A DNA stretch of 64,000 nucleotides from Rhizobiaceae bacterium MnEN-MB40S (GTDB lineage: Bacteria > Pseudomonadota > Alphaproteobacteria > Rhizobiales > Rhizobiaceae), in assembly GCA_024343425.1 (NCBI GenBank), contig BRLC01000016.1, positions 186,001-250,000 of the forward strand. The letters run 5' to 3'. Below are positions 33,134 through 44,734 of this stretch, in pieces. Made by a program: the position numbers and the translations under genes. The notes below the pieces were generated by a model. It did not search any database and was not told the origin of the DNA. It was given only the letters and a program-made list of their open reading frames with translations. How positions within the stretch are numbered: position 1 is the first letter of the stretch; each line of letters begins with the position of its first letter.

Positions 33134-34471
33134 ATGTTTTACGAAAGCTTGAGCAGAATGAAACAGAGAGCGGGGAACGGTCCGGCGATTGTTCTGTGCG
33201 CCTTGACGATCATGCTCGCCGCCATGATGCCGGCAAGGGCTCTGGTCGAAATCGACATCAACAAGGGCAACGTCGAACCACTGCCGATCGCCGTGACCGA
33301 TTTTATCTCGAACGACGATATCGGTCGGCAGATCTCCGAGGTCATATCCGCCGACCTGCGCCGGTCCGGTCTGTTTGCGCCAATCGATCCGAACGCCTTT
33401 ATCCAGAAGATCACCAATCCTGACGTCGCGCCGCGTTTCGAGGACTGGAGGGTGATCAACGCCCAGGCGATCGTCGTGGGCCGCGTCACCCGCGAAGCGG
33501 ACGGGCGCCTCAAAACGGAGTTCCGCCTGTGGGACACGTTCGCCGCACAGCAATTGATCGGTCAGCAATTCTTCACCCAGCCTGAGAACTGGCGACGCGT
33601 CGCGCATATCATCGCGGATGCGATCTACCAGCGTCTGACGGGCGAGCGCGGTTATTTCGACACGCGCGTCGTGTTCGTTTCGGAATCCGGACCCCGCAAC
33701 GATCGCCGCAAGCAACTGGCCATCATGGATCAGGACGGCGCCAATCTGAGGTTTTTGACCCAGGGCGACGACCTTGTCCTGACGCCGCGCTTTTCGCCCA
33801 ATCGGCAGGAAGTGACCTACATGTCCTTCGCCAATGGCGAGCCGCGGGTCTATCTGCTGCAACTGGAGACAGGTCAGCGCGAACTGGTCGGCAATTTCCC
33901 CGGAATGACGTTCTCACCGCGGTTTTCTCCTGACGGGCAGAAAGTGATCATGAGCCTGGAGCAGGGCGGCAACGCGAATATCTACACGATGGATCTTCGC
34001 TCCCGTTCAACCACGAGGCTGACGAATACGACCGCTATCGACACCTCGCCTTCCTACTCGCCGGAGGGGCGTCAGATCGTCTTTGAATCCGATCGCGGCG
34101 GACGTCAGCAGCTCTATGTCATGAACGCCGACGGCAGCGACCAGAAACGAATCTCTTTCGGGGACGGGTCCTATTCGACCCCGGTCTGGTCGCCGCGCGG
34201 AGACCTTATCGCCTTCACCAAGCAGTCCGGCGGCAAGTTCTCCATCGGTGTGATGCGGCCGGACGGTTCCGGCGAACGCATCCTGACCACCGGATTTCAC
34301 AATGAAGGACCGACCTGGGCGCCGAATGGCCGCGTCATCATGTTCTTCAGGCAGCCGGCCGGCGCCGGCGGACCGCAGCTCTATTCCATTGATCTGACAG
34401 GCTACAATGAACAGAGGATCGATACGCCGAATTTCGGTTCCGATCCGGCCTGGTCGCCATTGCTGGAATGA
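33134..34471 (+). CDS. tolB: Tol-Pal periplasmic protein TolB
   Basis: A 445-residue protein with an N-terminal signal sequence ([18 protein letters not shown]), the TolB amino-terminal domain at about residues 35-165 and a six-bladed propeller. Repeats are recognisable by [36 protein letters not shown] and [11 protein letters not shown]. TolB binds Pal and TolA in the periplasm. The ATG at 33134 has GGAAG upstream; an in-frame ATG at 33158 could also serve and would leave a shorter signal peptide. It is 17 bp after tolA. Confidence 0.96.
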   Translation: MFYESLSRMKQRAGNGPAIVLCALTIMLAAMMPARALVEIDINKGNVEPLPIAVTDFISNDDIGRQISEVISADLRRSGLFAPIDPNAFIQKITNPDVAPRFEDWRVINAQAIVVGRVTREADGRLKTEFRLWDTFAAQQLIGQQFFTQPENWRRVAHIIADAIYQRLTGERGYFDTRVVFVSESGPRNDRRKQLAIMDQDGANLRFLTQGDDLVLTPRFSPNRQEVTYMSFANGEPRVYLLQLETGQRELVGNFPGMTFSPRFSPDGQKVIMSLEQGGNANIYTMDLRSRSTTRLTNTTAIDTSPSYSPEGRQIVFESDRGGRQQLYVMNADGSDQKRISFGDGSYSTPVWSPRGDLIAFTKQSGGKFSIGVMRPDGSGERILTTGFHNEGPTWAPNGRVIMFFRQPAGAGGPQLYSIDLTGYNEQRIDTPNFGSDPAWSPLLE

Positions 34472-34555
34472 ACAGGGAAACATCAAGAAAGAGCGCCACA
34501 AGGCAATGCCCGGACGTTATCACGAACAAAAGTCGTCAATTCGAGGAGACAGACT

Positions 34556-35059
34556 ATGACAACCCTAACTAGGATCGCGCGAAATCCGGTCGCGCTGGCG
34601 TTGGTGGCGACGCTGGCGATTGCCGGATGTTCGTCCAAGAGATCAATGCCCAACAATCCGGGCGAACTCGGACTCGGCGGCAACGCCGCGCCGGGTTCGC
34701 GCCAGGATTTCACGCTGAATGTGGGTGACCGGATCTTCTTCAACACTGACTCGTCGGCAATTCGGCCCGATGCGGCGGCGACGCTGAACAAGCAGGCCCA
34801 GTGGCTGCAGCAATATCCGAATGTCAGCGTGACGATCGAAGGCCATGCCGACGAACGCGGCACGCGTGAGTACAACCTGGCGCTCGGCGCCCGGCGCGCG
34901 GCGGCGACCCGCAACTATCTTGCCTCCCGAGGCGTAGCGGCTTCCAGGATGAAGACGATATCCTACGGCAAGGAGCGGCCGGTGGCCGTCTGCGACGATA
35001 TTTCCTGCTGGTCGCAGAACCGCCGCGCCGTTACGGTTGTCGGTGGCGCGGGCTCCTGA
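34556..35059 (+). CDS. pal: Peptidoglycan-associated lipoprotein Pal
   Basis: A 167-residue lipoprotein. The signal peptide ends in the lipobox LAIAGC, so Cys24 would be lipidated. An OmpA-like domain follows, with FNTDSSAIRPDAAATL, TIEGHADERGTREYNLALG and SYGKERPVA, which binds diaminopimelate of peptidoglycan. Pal anchors the outer membrane to the wall and interacts with TolB. It is the main outer-membrane component of the Tol-Pal system encoded here. A 10-bp perfect hairpin follows at 35143-35167. Confidence 0.96.
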   Translation: MTTLTRIARNPVALALVATLAIAGCSSKRSMPNNPGELGLGGNAAPGSRQDFTLNVGDRIFFNTDSSAIRPDAAATLNKQAQWLQQYPNVSVTIEGHADERGTREYNLALGARRAAATRNYLASRGVAASRMKTISYGKERPVAVCDDISCWSQNRRAVTVVGGAGS

Positions 35060-35142
35060 CAGGCGTCGCTTCATTTTCAAGGCTTTCGCCGGTCACTCTG
35101 GCAGGTTAGTCTTGACGACGAGGCCGTCGAAGACACAGAACG

Positions 35143-35167
35143 GACCGACCGGTCATTCCGGTCGGTC
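35143..35167. repeat. Perfect hairpin between pal and cpoB
   Basis: GACCGACCGG at 35143-35152 and CCGGTCGGTC at 35158-35167 form a 10-bp perfect stem with a 5-nt loop. No T tract follows, so it is more likely an mRNA stability or processing element than a terminator. Confidence 0.7.
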
Positions 35168-35207
35168 AGCCGTTTCCTGGGCGTGAATTTTGAAAGGAAA
35201 AATGGGC

Positions 35208-36113
35208 ATGAATATTCGAATCGCCGCCGCAACAGCGTTGTTCCTGGCGTTGATTCCGGCGCAGTCTAATGCCGCCAGTCCGATGACGAATTACGGATCG
35301 TTGTTCAAGGCGCTGCAGGACAGCGTTTCCGGCGAGGAAAGCCCGGCGGCCGCGCCGGTCATTCTGGCGCAGGCGGGCGACATGTCTTTCCGCGTTGGTC
35401 AGCTTGAAGAACAGATCAGGGCGCTGAACGGCCGCATCGAAGAGTTGAGTTTCCAGCTTCTGGAAATGCAGGAGCAAATGCGCCGGATGCAGGAAGACAA
35501 TGAATACCGCTTCCAGGAACTCGAAGGCGGCGGCCGCCGCGGAGACGCCGCGCCTGCGCGCCAGGACGGCACGGATGTCGCCGCGATGGACAGCGTGACA
35601 GACTCGTCCGATCAGGAACGTGTTGAAGGAACGCTGGGCGAACTGACATTCGATCAGGACACGCTGCAGGGCGGTGAACTCGACGCGCCGACAAACACCG
35701 ATCAGACACAGACGGCGGCCCTGCCTGAAACCGGCAGGGAGCAGCTCTGGAACGCCGCCTATGGCAACATCCTTTCCGGCGACTATGCGCTTGCGGAGCA
35801 GGATTTTCAGCGCTTTATCCAGGATTATCCGGGTTCTCCGAAGATCTCGGACGCCTATTTCTGGCTGGGCGAATCGCAATATGCGCAGGGGCAATACAAT
35901 GTCGCGGCGCGAACCCTGTTGACCGCGCACAAGCAGTTTCCGCAATCCGCCAAGGCGCCGGAAATGCTGCTGAAACTCGGCATGTCGCTCGCCGCACTCG
36001 ATAACCGCGATACGGCCTGCGCAACCTATCGGGAAGTTCTGCTGCGCTATCCAAAGGCTTCGGACGCCTTGAAAAAGAAAGTGGCGATAGAACAGGGTGC
36101 CATGAGCTGCTGA
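35208..36113 (+). CDS. cpoB: Tol-Pal system protein CpoB (YbgF)
   Basis: A 301-residue exported protein. It has a signal peptide (MNIRIAAATALFLALIPAQS), a trimerising coiled coil at about residues 65-105 (QLEEQIRALNGRIEELSFQL) and a C-terminal TPR domain at about 180-300 with YFWLGESQYAQGQY and APEMLLKLGMSLAALD. CpoB coordinates Tol-Pal with wall synthesis at the septum. I choose the ATG at 35208, which lies 9 bases after AGGA; an in-frame ATG at 35202 is too close to it. Its stop overlaps the tilS start. Confidence 0.93.
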   Translation: MNIRIAAATALFLALIPAQSNAASPMTNYGSLFKALQDSVSGEESPAAAPVILAQAGDMSFRVGQLEEQIRALNGRIEELSFQLLEMQEQMRRMQEDNEYRFQELEGGGRRGDAAPARQDGTDVAAMDSVTDSSDQERVEGTLGELTFDQDTLQGGELDAPTNTDQTQTAALPETGREQLWNAAYGNILSGDYALAEQDFQRFIQDYPGSPKISDAYFWLGESQYAQGQYNVAARTLLTAHKQFPQSAKAPEMLLKLGMSLAALDNRDTACATYREVLLRYPKASDALKKKVAIEQGAMSC

Positions 36114-37432
36114 TGCTCCACTCCGGAGACCTGACCATGTCTCCAGAGGAAGCCGTACGCATCTTCGTCAACCGGCTGGGCCCGGATCGGTCGCTTGCAA
36201 TTGCAGTATCAGGCGGCGGCGATTCCATCGCCCTTCTCAATCTTCTCGTCGAGGCCCGCAATCGCGGCCTGCTTGCTTATCTGCTGGCAATTACCGTCGA
36301 TCATGGCCTGCGCGCCGGATCGGACGCGGAAGCCCGACAGGTCGCGGCCTGGTGCGCCGAACTCGATGTCGATCATGTCATTGCGAGGTGGAAAGGCCTG
36401 AAACCGGCGACCGGCCTGCAGAACGAGGCCAGGCTTGCGCGGTACAGGCTTGTTCGCGAGACCGCGATGGCGCGCGGCGTTGATTGCGTTGCGACCGCTC
36501 ATAACGCCGACGACCAGGTTGAAACCGTGCAAATGCGCGGAAAGAGAAATTCGGGCCGCGGTCTCTCGGGCATGGCCCAAAGCGTTCTCTACCGGCGTGA
36601 TTTCTGGATTCTGCGCCCGCTGCTCGGCGTGCGCCGGACTGATCTGCGGCGTTATCTGGAAAATAGCGGCAAGCGCTGGATCGATGATCCAAGCAACGAG
36701 GACAGGCGTTTCGAACGTGTGCGCATCCGGCAGGACATGAAACAGTTCGAAGATGATATTGCGAAAATCGAAGAGAACGCATCGGACAGAATGACGGACG
36801 CGCGTGAGATCGCCCGTGTGATCAAGGTCGATGTTTCGACGCCGCACCCGGCGCTTGCGCGCATGCAAATCCCGCCGCGGGACGAGCGCGCCTGGCTGCA
36901 GGCCCTGGCGTTTCTTCTCGCGATCATGGGCGGGCGTCAGCATTTGCCCGGGAGAGAGCTGATGGACCGCATCGCGCAATTTGCTCGGGCGGGCGCCGGG
37001 GGGCGTATGACGGCGGGTCGTTGCGTCATAGAGAAGCATGGCGATCTGCTTTCGGTCTATCGGGAAAATCGCAACGTGCCGACAGTCCGGCTCGAGCCGG
37101 GCGAAAGTCGGATCTGGGACGGGCGCTACGAGATTGAAAATCCGTCTACTGGCAAGACCGTGATTGTGGCGCCCCGGGGCGCTGAAGGCGATGAAATAGG
37201 GATGGAACACGACTTCACGGCGCTGCCCAAGGGCCTTCTCGCGCGGGCGCTCCGGTCGCTTCCAGCCTGCAGCGTCGTTGGAGACCCAGCCGGAGAAAGC
37301 CTACCGGCCGATATCACGCGAATACTTGCTCCGTTCGACCTGTTTTTGCCCGAATTTGACATGACAATTGCCACAACGTGCGCGAATTTGTTCGGCGCGC
37401 CCGATTATTCGGCGCCGCCGTTGCGTATATGA
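36113..37432 (+). CDS. tilS: tRNA(Ile)-lysidine synthetase TilS
   Basis: A 439-residue PP-loop ATPase. The P-loop is AIAVSGGGDSIALLNLL; other conserved blocks are LAITVDHGLRAGS, ATAHNADDQVETVQMR and RPLLGVRRTDLRRYL. TilS changes cytidine 34 of the AUA-reading tRNA-Ile to lysidine, an essential decoding step. Its ATG overlaps the cpoB stop as TGATG, so translation is coupled; an alternative ATG at 36137 is possible. The order pal-cpoB-tilS-ftsH is standard in Hyphomicrobiales. The C-terminal half is less conserved, as usual. Confidence 0.93.
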   Translation: MLHSGDLTMSPEEAVRIFVNRLGPDRSLAIAVSGGGDSIALLNLLVEARNRGLLAYLLAITVDHGLRAGSDAEARQVAAWCAELDVDHVIARWKGLKPATGLQNEARLARYRLVRETAMARGVDCVATAHNADDQVETVQMRGKRNSGRGLSGMAQSVLYRRDFWILRPLLGVRRTDLRRYLENSGKRWIDDPSNEDRRFERVRIRQDMKQFEDDIAKIEENASDRMTDAREIARVIKVDVSTPHPALARMQIPPRDERAWLQALAFLLAIMGGRQHLPGRELMDRIAQFARAGAGGRMTAGRCVIEKHGDLLSVYRENRNVPTVRLEPGESRIWDGRYEIENPSTGKTVIVAPRGAEGDEIGMEHDFTALPKGLLARALRSLPACSVVGDPAGESLPADITRILAPFDLFLPEFDMTIATTCANLFGAPDYSAPPLRI

Positions 37433-37488
37433 GGTCAACAACTACCGGATATTATTAACCTGTCGCCTCACTTGGCCCGATGATGGTC

Positions 37489-37517
37489 TTGGCAATGGTA
37501 CAAGAGAAACCTATGTT
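37489..37517 (+). promoter_or_regulatory. Predicted ftsH promoter
   Basis: TTGGCA at 37489-37494 and TATGTT at 37512-37517 are spaced by 17 bp. The predicted start near 37524 gives a leader of about 60 nt before ftsH. Hexamers fit the alphaproteobacterial housekeeping sigma factor; heat-shock control is not evident. Confidence 0.45.
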
Positions 37518-37582
37518 AGAGGCACGTAAATTTCGTCTAGGCGCCCGGAAGCAGCGGGCTTGCCGGTGTTCCGGGGAACCGA

Positions 37583-39538
<1,956 letters not shown>

Positions 39539-39635
39539 TCAGGTAACGGACCGTCAATTCTTGGGCGATAAGGTAATGGCCGATTTGCGGCCATTCGTCT
39601 GAAACGGACTGTAACAGATTATGAAGGCCGTATTT

Positions 39636-39658
39636 CCGCGTTATGTGCAATAACGCGG
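39636..39658. repeat. Perfect hairpin between ftsH and glmM
   Basis: CCGCGTTAT at 39636-39644 and ATAACGCGG at 39650-39658 form a 9-bp perfect stem with a GTGCA loop. No T tract follows. It lies 35 bp upstream of the glmM ATG and may affect glmM translation or mRNA processing. Confidence 0.7.
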
Positions 39659-39692
39659 CGGTCGGTATGAGCTTCTACAGTCGGGGGATGCA

Positions 39693-41045
39693 ATGGCGCG
39701 CCAGTATTTTGGAACGGATGGTATTCGCGGAAAATCGAATTCCGGGAATATGACGCCGGACACGGCGATGCGGGTCGGGCTCGCTGCTGGCGCGGTCTTC
39801 CGCCGTGGCGACCATCGCCACCGCGTGGTCATCGGCAAGGATACCCGACTTTCCGGATATATGCTGGAAAACGCCATGGTCGCGGGCTTTACCGCATCGG
39901 GCATGGACGTCTTCCTCCTTGGTCCCATCCCGACGCCCGCCGTATCCATGCTGACACGGTCCCTGCGCGCTGATATCGGCGTGATGATCTCGGCGTCACA
40001 CAATCCCTATGAGGACAACGGGATCAAATTGTTCGGGCCGGACGGCTACAAACTTTCCGACGAACTTGAGATGCGGATCGAGCGGCTCATCGACGCCGAT
40101 ATCTCAAGCCAGCTGACCAGTGCGAAAAACATAGGACGCGCCAAGCGCATCGACGGCGTTCACGACCGCTATATCGAGTTCGCCAAGCGGACGATGCCGA
40201 AGAAAGTGTCGCTAAGCGGATTGCGGGTTGTGGTGGATTGCGCCAACGGCGCCGCCTACAAGGTCGCGCCTGCCGTTCTGTGGGAATTGGGAGCCGAAGT
40301 CATTACGATCGGCAATGAGCCAAACGGCATCAACATCAATCATGAATGCGGATCCACCCATCCGGTCGCGCTGGCGCGCAAGGTGCATGAAGTGAGGGCG
40401 GATATCGGCATCGCACTTGACGGGGACGCCGATCGCGTCCTCATCGTGGACGAGAAAGGGTCGGTCGTCGACGGCGATCAACTCATGGCCGTCATCGCCG
40501 AATCCTGGTCCCGTGACAAACGCCTGACAGGCGGCGGCATCGTGGCCACAGTCATGTCGAATCTGGGTCTCGAGCGCTTTCTGGAAGAACGCGACATGTC
40601 GCTGGAGCGAACCAAGGTCGGCGATCGCTATGTCGTGGAACGGATGCGGGGAGGCGGGTTCAACGTCGGCGGCGAGCAGTCGGGACACATCGTTCTTTCG
40701 GACTACGCCACGACCGGAGACGGCCTGGTCGCGGCCTTGCAGATCCTCGCCTGCGTCCAGCGCATGGACAGACCCGTCAGCGAGATTTGTCACCGTTTCG
40801 ATCCGGTTCCGCAAATATTGAAGAATGTGCGCGTCACCTCCGGCAAGCCGCTTGAAGACGCTCATGTGAAGTCCGCCATCGACGCGGCCACCGAAACTCT
40901 CGGCAAGTCGGGCCGGCTCGTCATTCGTCCGTCCGGAACCGAGCCCCTGATCAGGGTTATGGCCGAAGGCGACGATCGCGTTCTCGTCGAGAAGGTCGTC
41001 GATGAACTCGTCGACACGATCGCCGGCGTCAAGGCCGTCGCGTAG
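39693..41045 (+). CDS. glmM: Phosphoglucosamine mutase GlmM
   Basis: A 450-residue hexose-phosphate mutase. It has [12 protein letters not shown] at the N-terminus, the phosphoserine loop [15 protein letters not shown] with Ser102, the Mg loop [11 protein letters not shown], the sugar-binding [12 protein letters not shown] and the phosphate loop [14 protein letters not shown]. It makes glucosamine 1-phosphate for UDP-GlcNAc, feeding wall and lipopolysaccharide synthesis. It follows ftsH, a conserved pairing. The length is typical. Confidence 0.97.
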   Translation: MARQYFGTDGIRGKSNSGNMTPDTAMRVGLAAGAVFRRGDHRHRVVIGKDTRLSGYMLENAMVAGFTASGMDVFLLGPIPTPAVSMLTRSLRADIGVMISASHNPYEDNGIKLFGPDGYKLSDELEMRIERLIDADISSQLTSAKNIGRAKRIDGVHDRYIEFAKRTMPKKVSLSGLRVVVDCANGAAYKVAPAVLWELGAEVITIGNEPNGININHECGSTHPVALARKVHEVRADIGIALDGDADRVLIVDEKGSVVDGDQLMAVIAESWSRDKRLTGGGIVATVMSNLGLERFLEERDMSLERTKVGDRYVVERMRGGGFNVGGEQSGHIVLSDYATTGDGLVAALQILACVQRMDRPVSEICHRFDPVPQILKNVRVTSGKPLEDAHVKSAIDAATETLGKSGRLVIRPSGTEPLIRVMAEGDDRVLVEKVVDELVDTIAGVKAVA

Positions 41046-41390
41046 TTTCGGTTCTTCTGGCCTGTTGTTTTCCTGTTTTTCGGCTCATAGCGCTGACTGC
41101 CTTGCCTGCTGGTAGTGGGTGAGTAAAGCCGTGTCATGGCGCGTTTGGTCGGCAACCAAAAATCGCTTCGACCAAGCTATTCTATTATTACAAGAATTTC
41201 CGTTAATCCCGCATTTGGGCTTTCTGGCTGGATGAGAAATCGTCAGGCTATTGTTTTTTATAGTTATTTCTATTCAGTAAGGTGAATCGTTATAGCTAAC
41301 GACGTTTTAACCTTTTACTTCGATAATCCAGCGTGTCGGACTTGCAGATAATGGGCGCGGGTCCGCAATAGTGCGCTTGGAGTCTATATT
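41046..41390. other. 345-bp AT-rich control region upstream of the first outer-membrane gene
   Basis: No coding frame is credible here. It contains a hairpin (TTTGGT/ACCAAA around 41140-41158) and a near-consensus CtrA box at 41296-41310, about 80 bp upstream of the ATG. A GATAAT hexamer lies at 41322-41327. The region is clearly more AT-rich than its neighbours. Confidence 0.6.
41296..41310. promoter_or_regulatory. CtrA-like box upstream of outer-membrane gene 1
   Basis: CTAA-CGACGTT-TTAA, followed by CC, matches TTAA-N7-TTAA with one mismatch. It lies about 80 bp upstream of the gene at 41391. The second outer-membrane gene has a perfect box. Confidence 0.45.
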
Positions 41391-42239
41391 ATGATTAAGT
41401 ATTCAGGTCTTGTGGCAAGCGTCCTCGTGATTGCTGGACCGTCCTGGGCCGCCGATAAAATCGAAGAGCCGCCCCTCGAGCCAGCTCCCCTCTATGACGC
41501 GGAAATTCGCGGATCGACCAATGTTGTCTGGGATGGTTTCTATCTCCGGGTGGGCGCCGGATATTCCTGGCCGATCATCGACGGCATAGACTACACATTG
41601 CCCGGCACATGGGGCACATTCGACACACACGATCTGTCCGAATCCTGGTTAATCGAAGGCGCCGCGGGCTATCAGATCAACCGGTTCCTGCGGACGGAAC
41701 TCAGCCTCTCCTACAACGCCAGTGCTGATTTCAGTGGCTCGACGAGCGGATCCTGCGGTGTTGCGATCGACTGTGTGTCAACCGACTCCTCCAGCTGGAG
41801 CGCCTATTCCATCATGGCCAGCGCCTATGTGGATTTCGACTTCTGGAGTGAAGGGTCAGCGGCCATCATACCGTTCATTGGCGGTGGCGTTGGCGGAAGC
41901 TACGTGTCTTACGGAAATCTCAACAACCAGAGCTGCGAGACAGGAAATCCGTGGAACTGCGATCCGTCGTTTTCGCATGAAGGACAGAAAAACTGGCGGT
42001 TCACCTATCAGCTGTCCGCGGGCGTTTCCTATCAGTTCCGGTGTGATCTCGTGGGCGACGTCTCCTATCGCTACCAGCATATCGATGGCGGCGAAATGTT
42101 CGGATACGCGGCCGGCGGCGGTCCCGGCTACGACCGCGGCATCAACATACATTCGGCTATCGCCGGGTTGAGGTTCTATCCGGGCCGCGACTGCGCTCCG
42201 GAGCCTTACGTCCCCTACGAGCCGATCGTTTACAAGTAA
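41391..42239 (+). CDS. Outer-membrane beta-barrel protein 1
   Basis: A 282-residue exported protein. It has a signal peptide (LVASVLVIAGPSWA), then alternating amphipathic strands such as WDGFYLRVGAGYSW, WLIEGAAGYQINRFLRTELS and VGDVSYRYQHIDGG, typical of an 8-strand OmpA/Omp25-like barrel. Four extra cysteines occur in the middle loops (SGSCGVAIDC, QSCETGNPWNC), which could form disulfides. The C-terminus does not end in phenylalanine but in IVYK. It pairs with a related protein 190 bp downstream. Function unknown; structural or adhesion roles are usual. Confidence 0.8.
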   Translation: MIKYSGLVASVLVIAGPSWAADKIEEPPLEPAPLYDAEIRGSTNVVWDGFYLRVGAGYSWPIIDGIDYTLPGTWGTFDTHDLSESWLIEGAAGYQINRFLRTELSLSYNASADFSGSTSGSCGVAIDCVSTDSSSWSAYSIMASAYVDFDFWSEGSAAIIPFIGGGVGGSYVSYGNLNNQSCETGNPWNCDPSFSHEGQKNWRFTYQLSAGVSYQFRCDLVGDVSYRYQHIDGGEMFGYAAGGGPGYDRGINIHSAIAGLRFYPGRDCAPEPYVPYEPIVYK

Positions 42240-42267
42240 TTCTGCAATAACGAACCAGAAATTGATC

Positions 42268-42296
42268 ACGCCGTCTGTCACGCAGGCGGCGTTTTT
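42268..42296 (+). terminator. Rho-independent terminator after outer-membrane gene 1
   Basis: ACGCCGTCTG at 42268-42277 pairs (one T-G) with CAGGCGGCGT at 42283-42292, followed by a T run. It separates the two barrel genes, so the second has its own promoter. Confidence 0.88.
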
Positions 42297-42351
42297 GTTC
42301 GCGCGCATTTATGGATAACGATCGGTAAAGAAAGCTCCTTAACAAACATGC

Positions 42352-42368
42352 TTAACCGCAACTTAACC
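42352..42368. promoter_or_regulatory. Perfect CtrA box upstream of outer-membrane gene 2
   Basis: TTAA-CCGCAAC-TTAACC is a perfect full-site match to the CtrA consensus, about 65 bp upstream of the ATG at 42432. It lies after the terminator of the preceding gene, which supports independent cell-cycle-linked transcription. Confidence 0.6.
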
Positions 42369-42431
42369 AGTGCGCGGATAGGATGTCGGCAAAGCAGTTA
42401 TTCAGTACGCCGATACAAGGGGGTATCGTTC

Positions 42432-43286
42432 ATGATGTTTCAAGTCAGAAAACCGGCGCTTGTCCTGACGCTCATCCTTTGCGCTTCTGCGCCGGCAGGC
42501 GCAGCAGACCTGGACAATATTCTCTATGCTCCGGAACTCCCGAACACCGTCCCGGTCGAGATTGGCAGCGGATGGTATCTGCGCGGCGATGTCGGATACA
42601 ATGTATCATTCAACGGATCGGCTTCGTCCTACCGGGTCTTCGATCCATTTGCGATCGAATATTACGATCAGCCCTACAGTTCGTCCGAGTTCAATTCGGA
42701 TTTCACCTATGGTCTTGGAGCCGGGTACCAGTTTACAGACTGGTTTCGCGCTGAGGCCATGTTCAACGCCTTTGGCGGCGATTTTTCGGGAACCGGCGTT
42801 TCCGCCTATCCATGTCTCGCTCTGCCTGGCGGACCGGACGGCACCGGGTGCTCGCGCTCTGGCGAAGCAGACTTCACGGCGCGCGGCGGCATGGTAAACG
42901 GTTATGTCGACCTCGGAACCTATGCCGGCTTTACGCCCTATATCGGCGCGGGCGTCGGCATGACGTATGTGAATTACGACAACTACATTTCCAAAGACAC
43001 CTGCATCAGCGGCATTGGAGACTGCGCAGGGGCGACGTTCGGGACACAGTTTCAAGAGGGATTGGGCTCCTGGAGATTTACCTATTCCCTCATGGCCGGC
43101 ATTGCCTATGACATCACCCGCAATCTGAAGGCTGATTTGGGCTATCGCTTCACGGACATCGCTTCCGGCGGCATGTACGGCTACGATTCGACCGCCGTCA
43201 GCGCCGGAGCGAACGGAACGCAAAGCTCGGATGACGGCTTCACCAGCCAGGAAATCCGGTTTTCCCTTCGCTATTCGCTCTGGTAG
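42432..43286 (+). CDS. Outer-membrane beta-barrel protein 2
   Basis: A 284-residue exported barrel protein. It has a signal peptide (ALVLTLILCASAPAGA) and strands such as WYLRGDVGYNVSFNG, YGLGAGYQFTDWFRAEAMF and KADLGYRFTDIASGGMYGY, ending in IRFSLRYSLW. A C-terminal aromatic residue, the usual outer-membrane sorting signal, is present, unlike in barrel 1. Four loop cysteines are again seen. The ATG at 42432 has AAGGGGG upstream; an adjacent ATG at 42435 is equally possible. It appears to be a diverged paralogue of barrel 1 and shares a CtrA-type control site. Confidence 0.82.
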   Translation: MMFQVRKPALVLTLILCASAPAGAADLDNILYAPELPNTVPVEIGSGWYLRGDVGYNVSFNGSASSYRVFDPFAIEYYDQPYSSSEFNSDFTYGLGAGYQFTDWFRAEAMFNAFGGDFSGTGVSAYPCLALPGGPDGTGCSRSGEADFTARGGMVNGYVDLGTYAGFTPYIGAGVGMTYVNYDNYISKDTCISGIGDCAGATFGTQFQEGLGSWRFTYSLMAGIAYDITRNLKADLGYRFTDIASGGMYGYDSTAVSAGANGTQSSDDGFTSQEIRFSLRYSLW

Positions 43287-43477
43287 AATAATCAACCTAT
43301 AAGAGCTTCGCTGACTTTGTGATGCAATGATGCGTTGCGCATCGCGTTTGATCGAAGTGAAGAGGCTCGCGGCGGGATTTGCGACAAATGCGGTCGCATC
43401 ATCAATCTTCTCCCTTGGCGGTCATCTGCTAATTTGCGTTTCGGCAATTTGCATAGTTGATCGTATTGGAGTTGAAA

Positions 43478-44734
43478 GTGGCGAATTTCGACTGGCACGC
43501 TGAACGTAGCGATTTGTCTGGCATCGCGCTTCTGGACAGGGCGCCGGAAAGCGAAGGCATCGATCTGAAGGCAGTTCGCGCCTATCGCCAGCGCCGCGTT
43601 CGCGAACAGATGGCGACCTACGGCGTCGACGCCGTCATCCTGTCCGATCCAATAAACATCCGCTATGCGACCGGGACTCGCAACATGCAGGTCTTTTCGA
43701 TGCGCAACGCGCCGTCCCGCTATCTGCTGCTGACGGCGGATCGGTCGATATTGTTTGAATTTACGGGTTGCATGCATCTGGCCGACGGGTTCGAAACAAT
43801 TGATGAGGTTCGCCCGGCGATCACCGCAAGTTTTGTCGCCGCCGGCCCGGAGATTGCGGCGCGCCAGCGCCGCTGGGCCGCTGAAATGGCGAGCCTCATT
43901 ACGGAGCTGGCAGGCCCTGCGGCAACGGTTGGGCTCGAGCGGCTGAACGCGGGATCGGCCATCGCTCTTGAAAGCCAAGGACTGGTTATCGTGGACGCGC
44001 AGCAGCCTGTTGAAATGGCTCGCGCGATCAAATCATCCGAGGAGATGAAATGCGTCAATGCATCGCTTCGCGCGACAGAAGTCGCCGTTGAAAAGATGCG
44101 AGACGCCATACGTCCCGGCCTGACTGAAAATGAACTCTGGTCGGTTCTGCACAAGTCGGTCATCGAGCAGAACGGAGACTATTGCGAAACCCGTCTCCTG
44201 AACTCCGGCCAACGGACAAATCCGTGGTTTCAGGAGACCGCTCACCGGATCATCGGCGAGAACGAACTGATCGCGCTCGATACGGATGTCGTAGGGTGCC
44301 ACGGCTATTACTCCGATTTTTCTCGCACCTTTCATTCCGGTCCGTGCGAACCGACGCAAATGCAAAAGACGCTCTACCAGGTCGCCAACGAGCAGGTGCA
44401 TTACAATATGGGTATTCTGAAGCCCGGTCTGTCGTTTCGCGAATACGCCGACCAGGCCTGGGATATCCCCGAGCGCTACCACGCCAACCGCTACTATCTC
44501 TCCGCTCACGGCTGCGGGATGACCGGCGAGTATCCCTATCTCTATCACAGCGGTGATTTTCCCGACGCAGGTTACGACGGGGTTATCGAACCGGGCATGA
44601 CGCTTTGCGTTGAAAGCTACATCGGAGAAGAGGGCGGTTGCGAAGGCGTCAAGCTGGAACAGCAGGTTCTGATCACGGACACCGGCGTCGAGTTGCTGTC
44701 GCGCTTTCCTTTCGAAGACAGCCTGCTTAATTGA
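43478..44734 (+). CDS. M24 (pita-bread) family protein related to DddP
   Basis: A 418-residue protein of the M24/creatinase fold that most resembles the DMSP lyase DddP: DYCETRLLNSGQRTNPWFQE, IALDTDVVGCHGYYSDFSR, EPGMTLCVES and VKLEQQVLIT. All six metal-ligand positions are kept (Asp268, Asp270, Asp280, His344, Glu379, Glu394). The catalytic aspartate of DddP (six residues after the ligand histidine, from memory of the published structure) is glycine here (HGCGMTGEYP). It may therefore be a related hydrolase rather than a DMSP lyase. The start is probably the GTG at 43478, with GGAG six bases upstream. Its end overlaps the sulfotransferase gene by 8 bp. Confidence 0.8.
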   Translation: MANFDWHAERSDLSGIALLDRAPESEGIDLKAVRAYRQRRVREQMATYGVDAVILSDPINIRYATGTRNMQVFSMRNAPSRYLLLTADRSILFEFTGCMHLADGFETIDEVRPAITASFVAAGPEIAARQRRWAAEMASLITELAGPAATVGLERLNAGSAIALESQGLVIVDAQQPVEMARAIKSSEEMKCVNASLRATEVAVEKMRDAIRPGLTENELWSVLHKSVIEQNGDYCETRLLNSGQRTNPWFQETAHRIIGENELIALDTDVVGCHGYYSDFSRTFHSGPCEPTQMQKTLYQVANEQVHYNMGILKPGLSFREYADQAWDIPERYHANRYYLSAHGCGMTGEYPYLYHSGDFPDAGYDGVIEPGMTLCVESYIGEEGGCEGVKLEQQVLITDTGVELLSRFPFEDSLLN

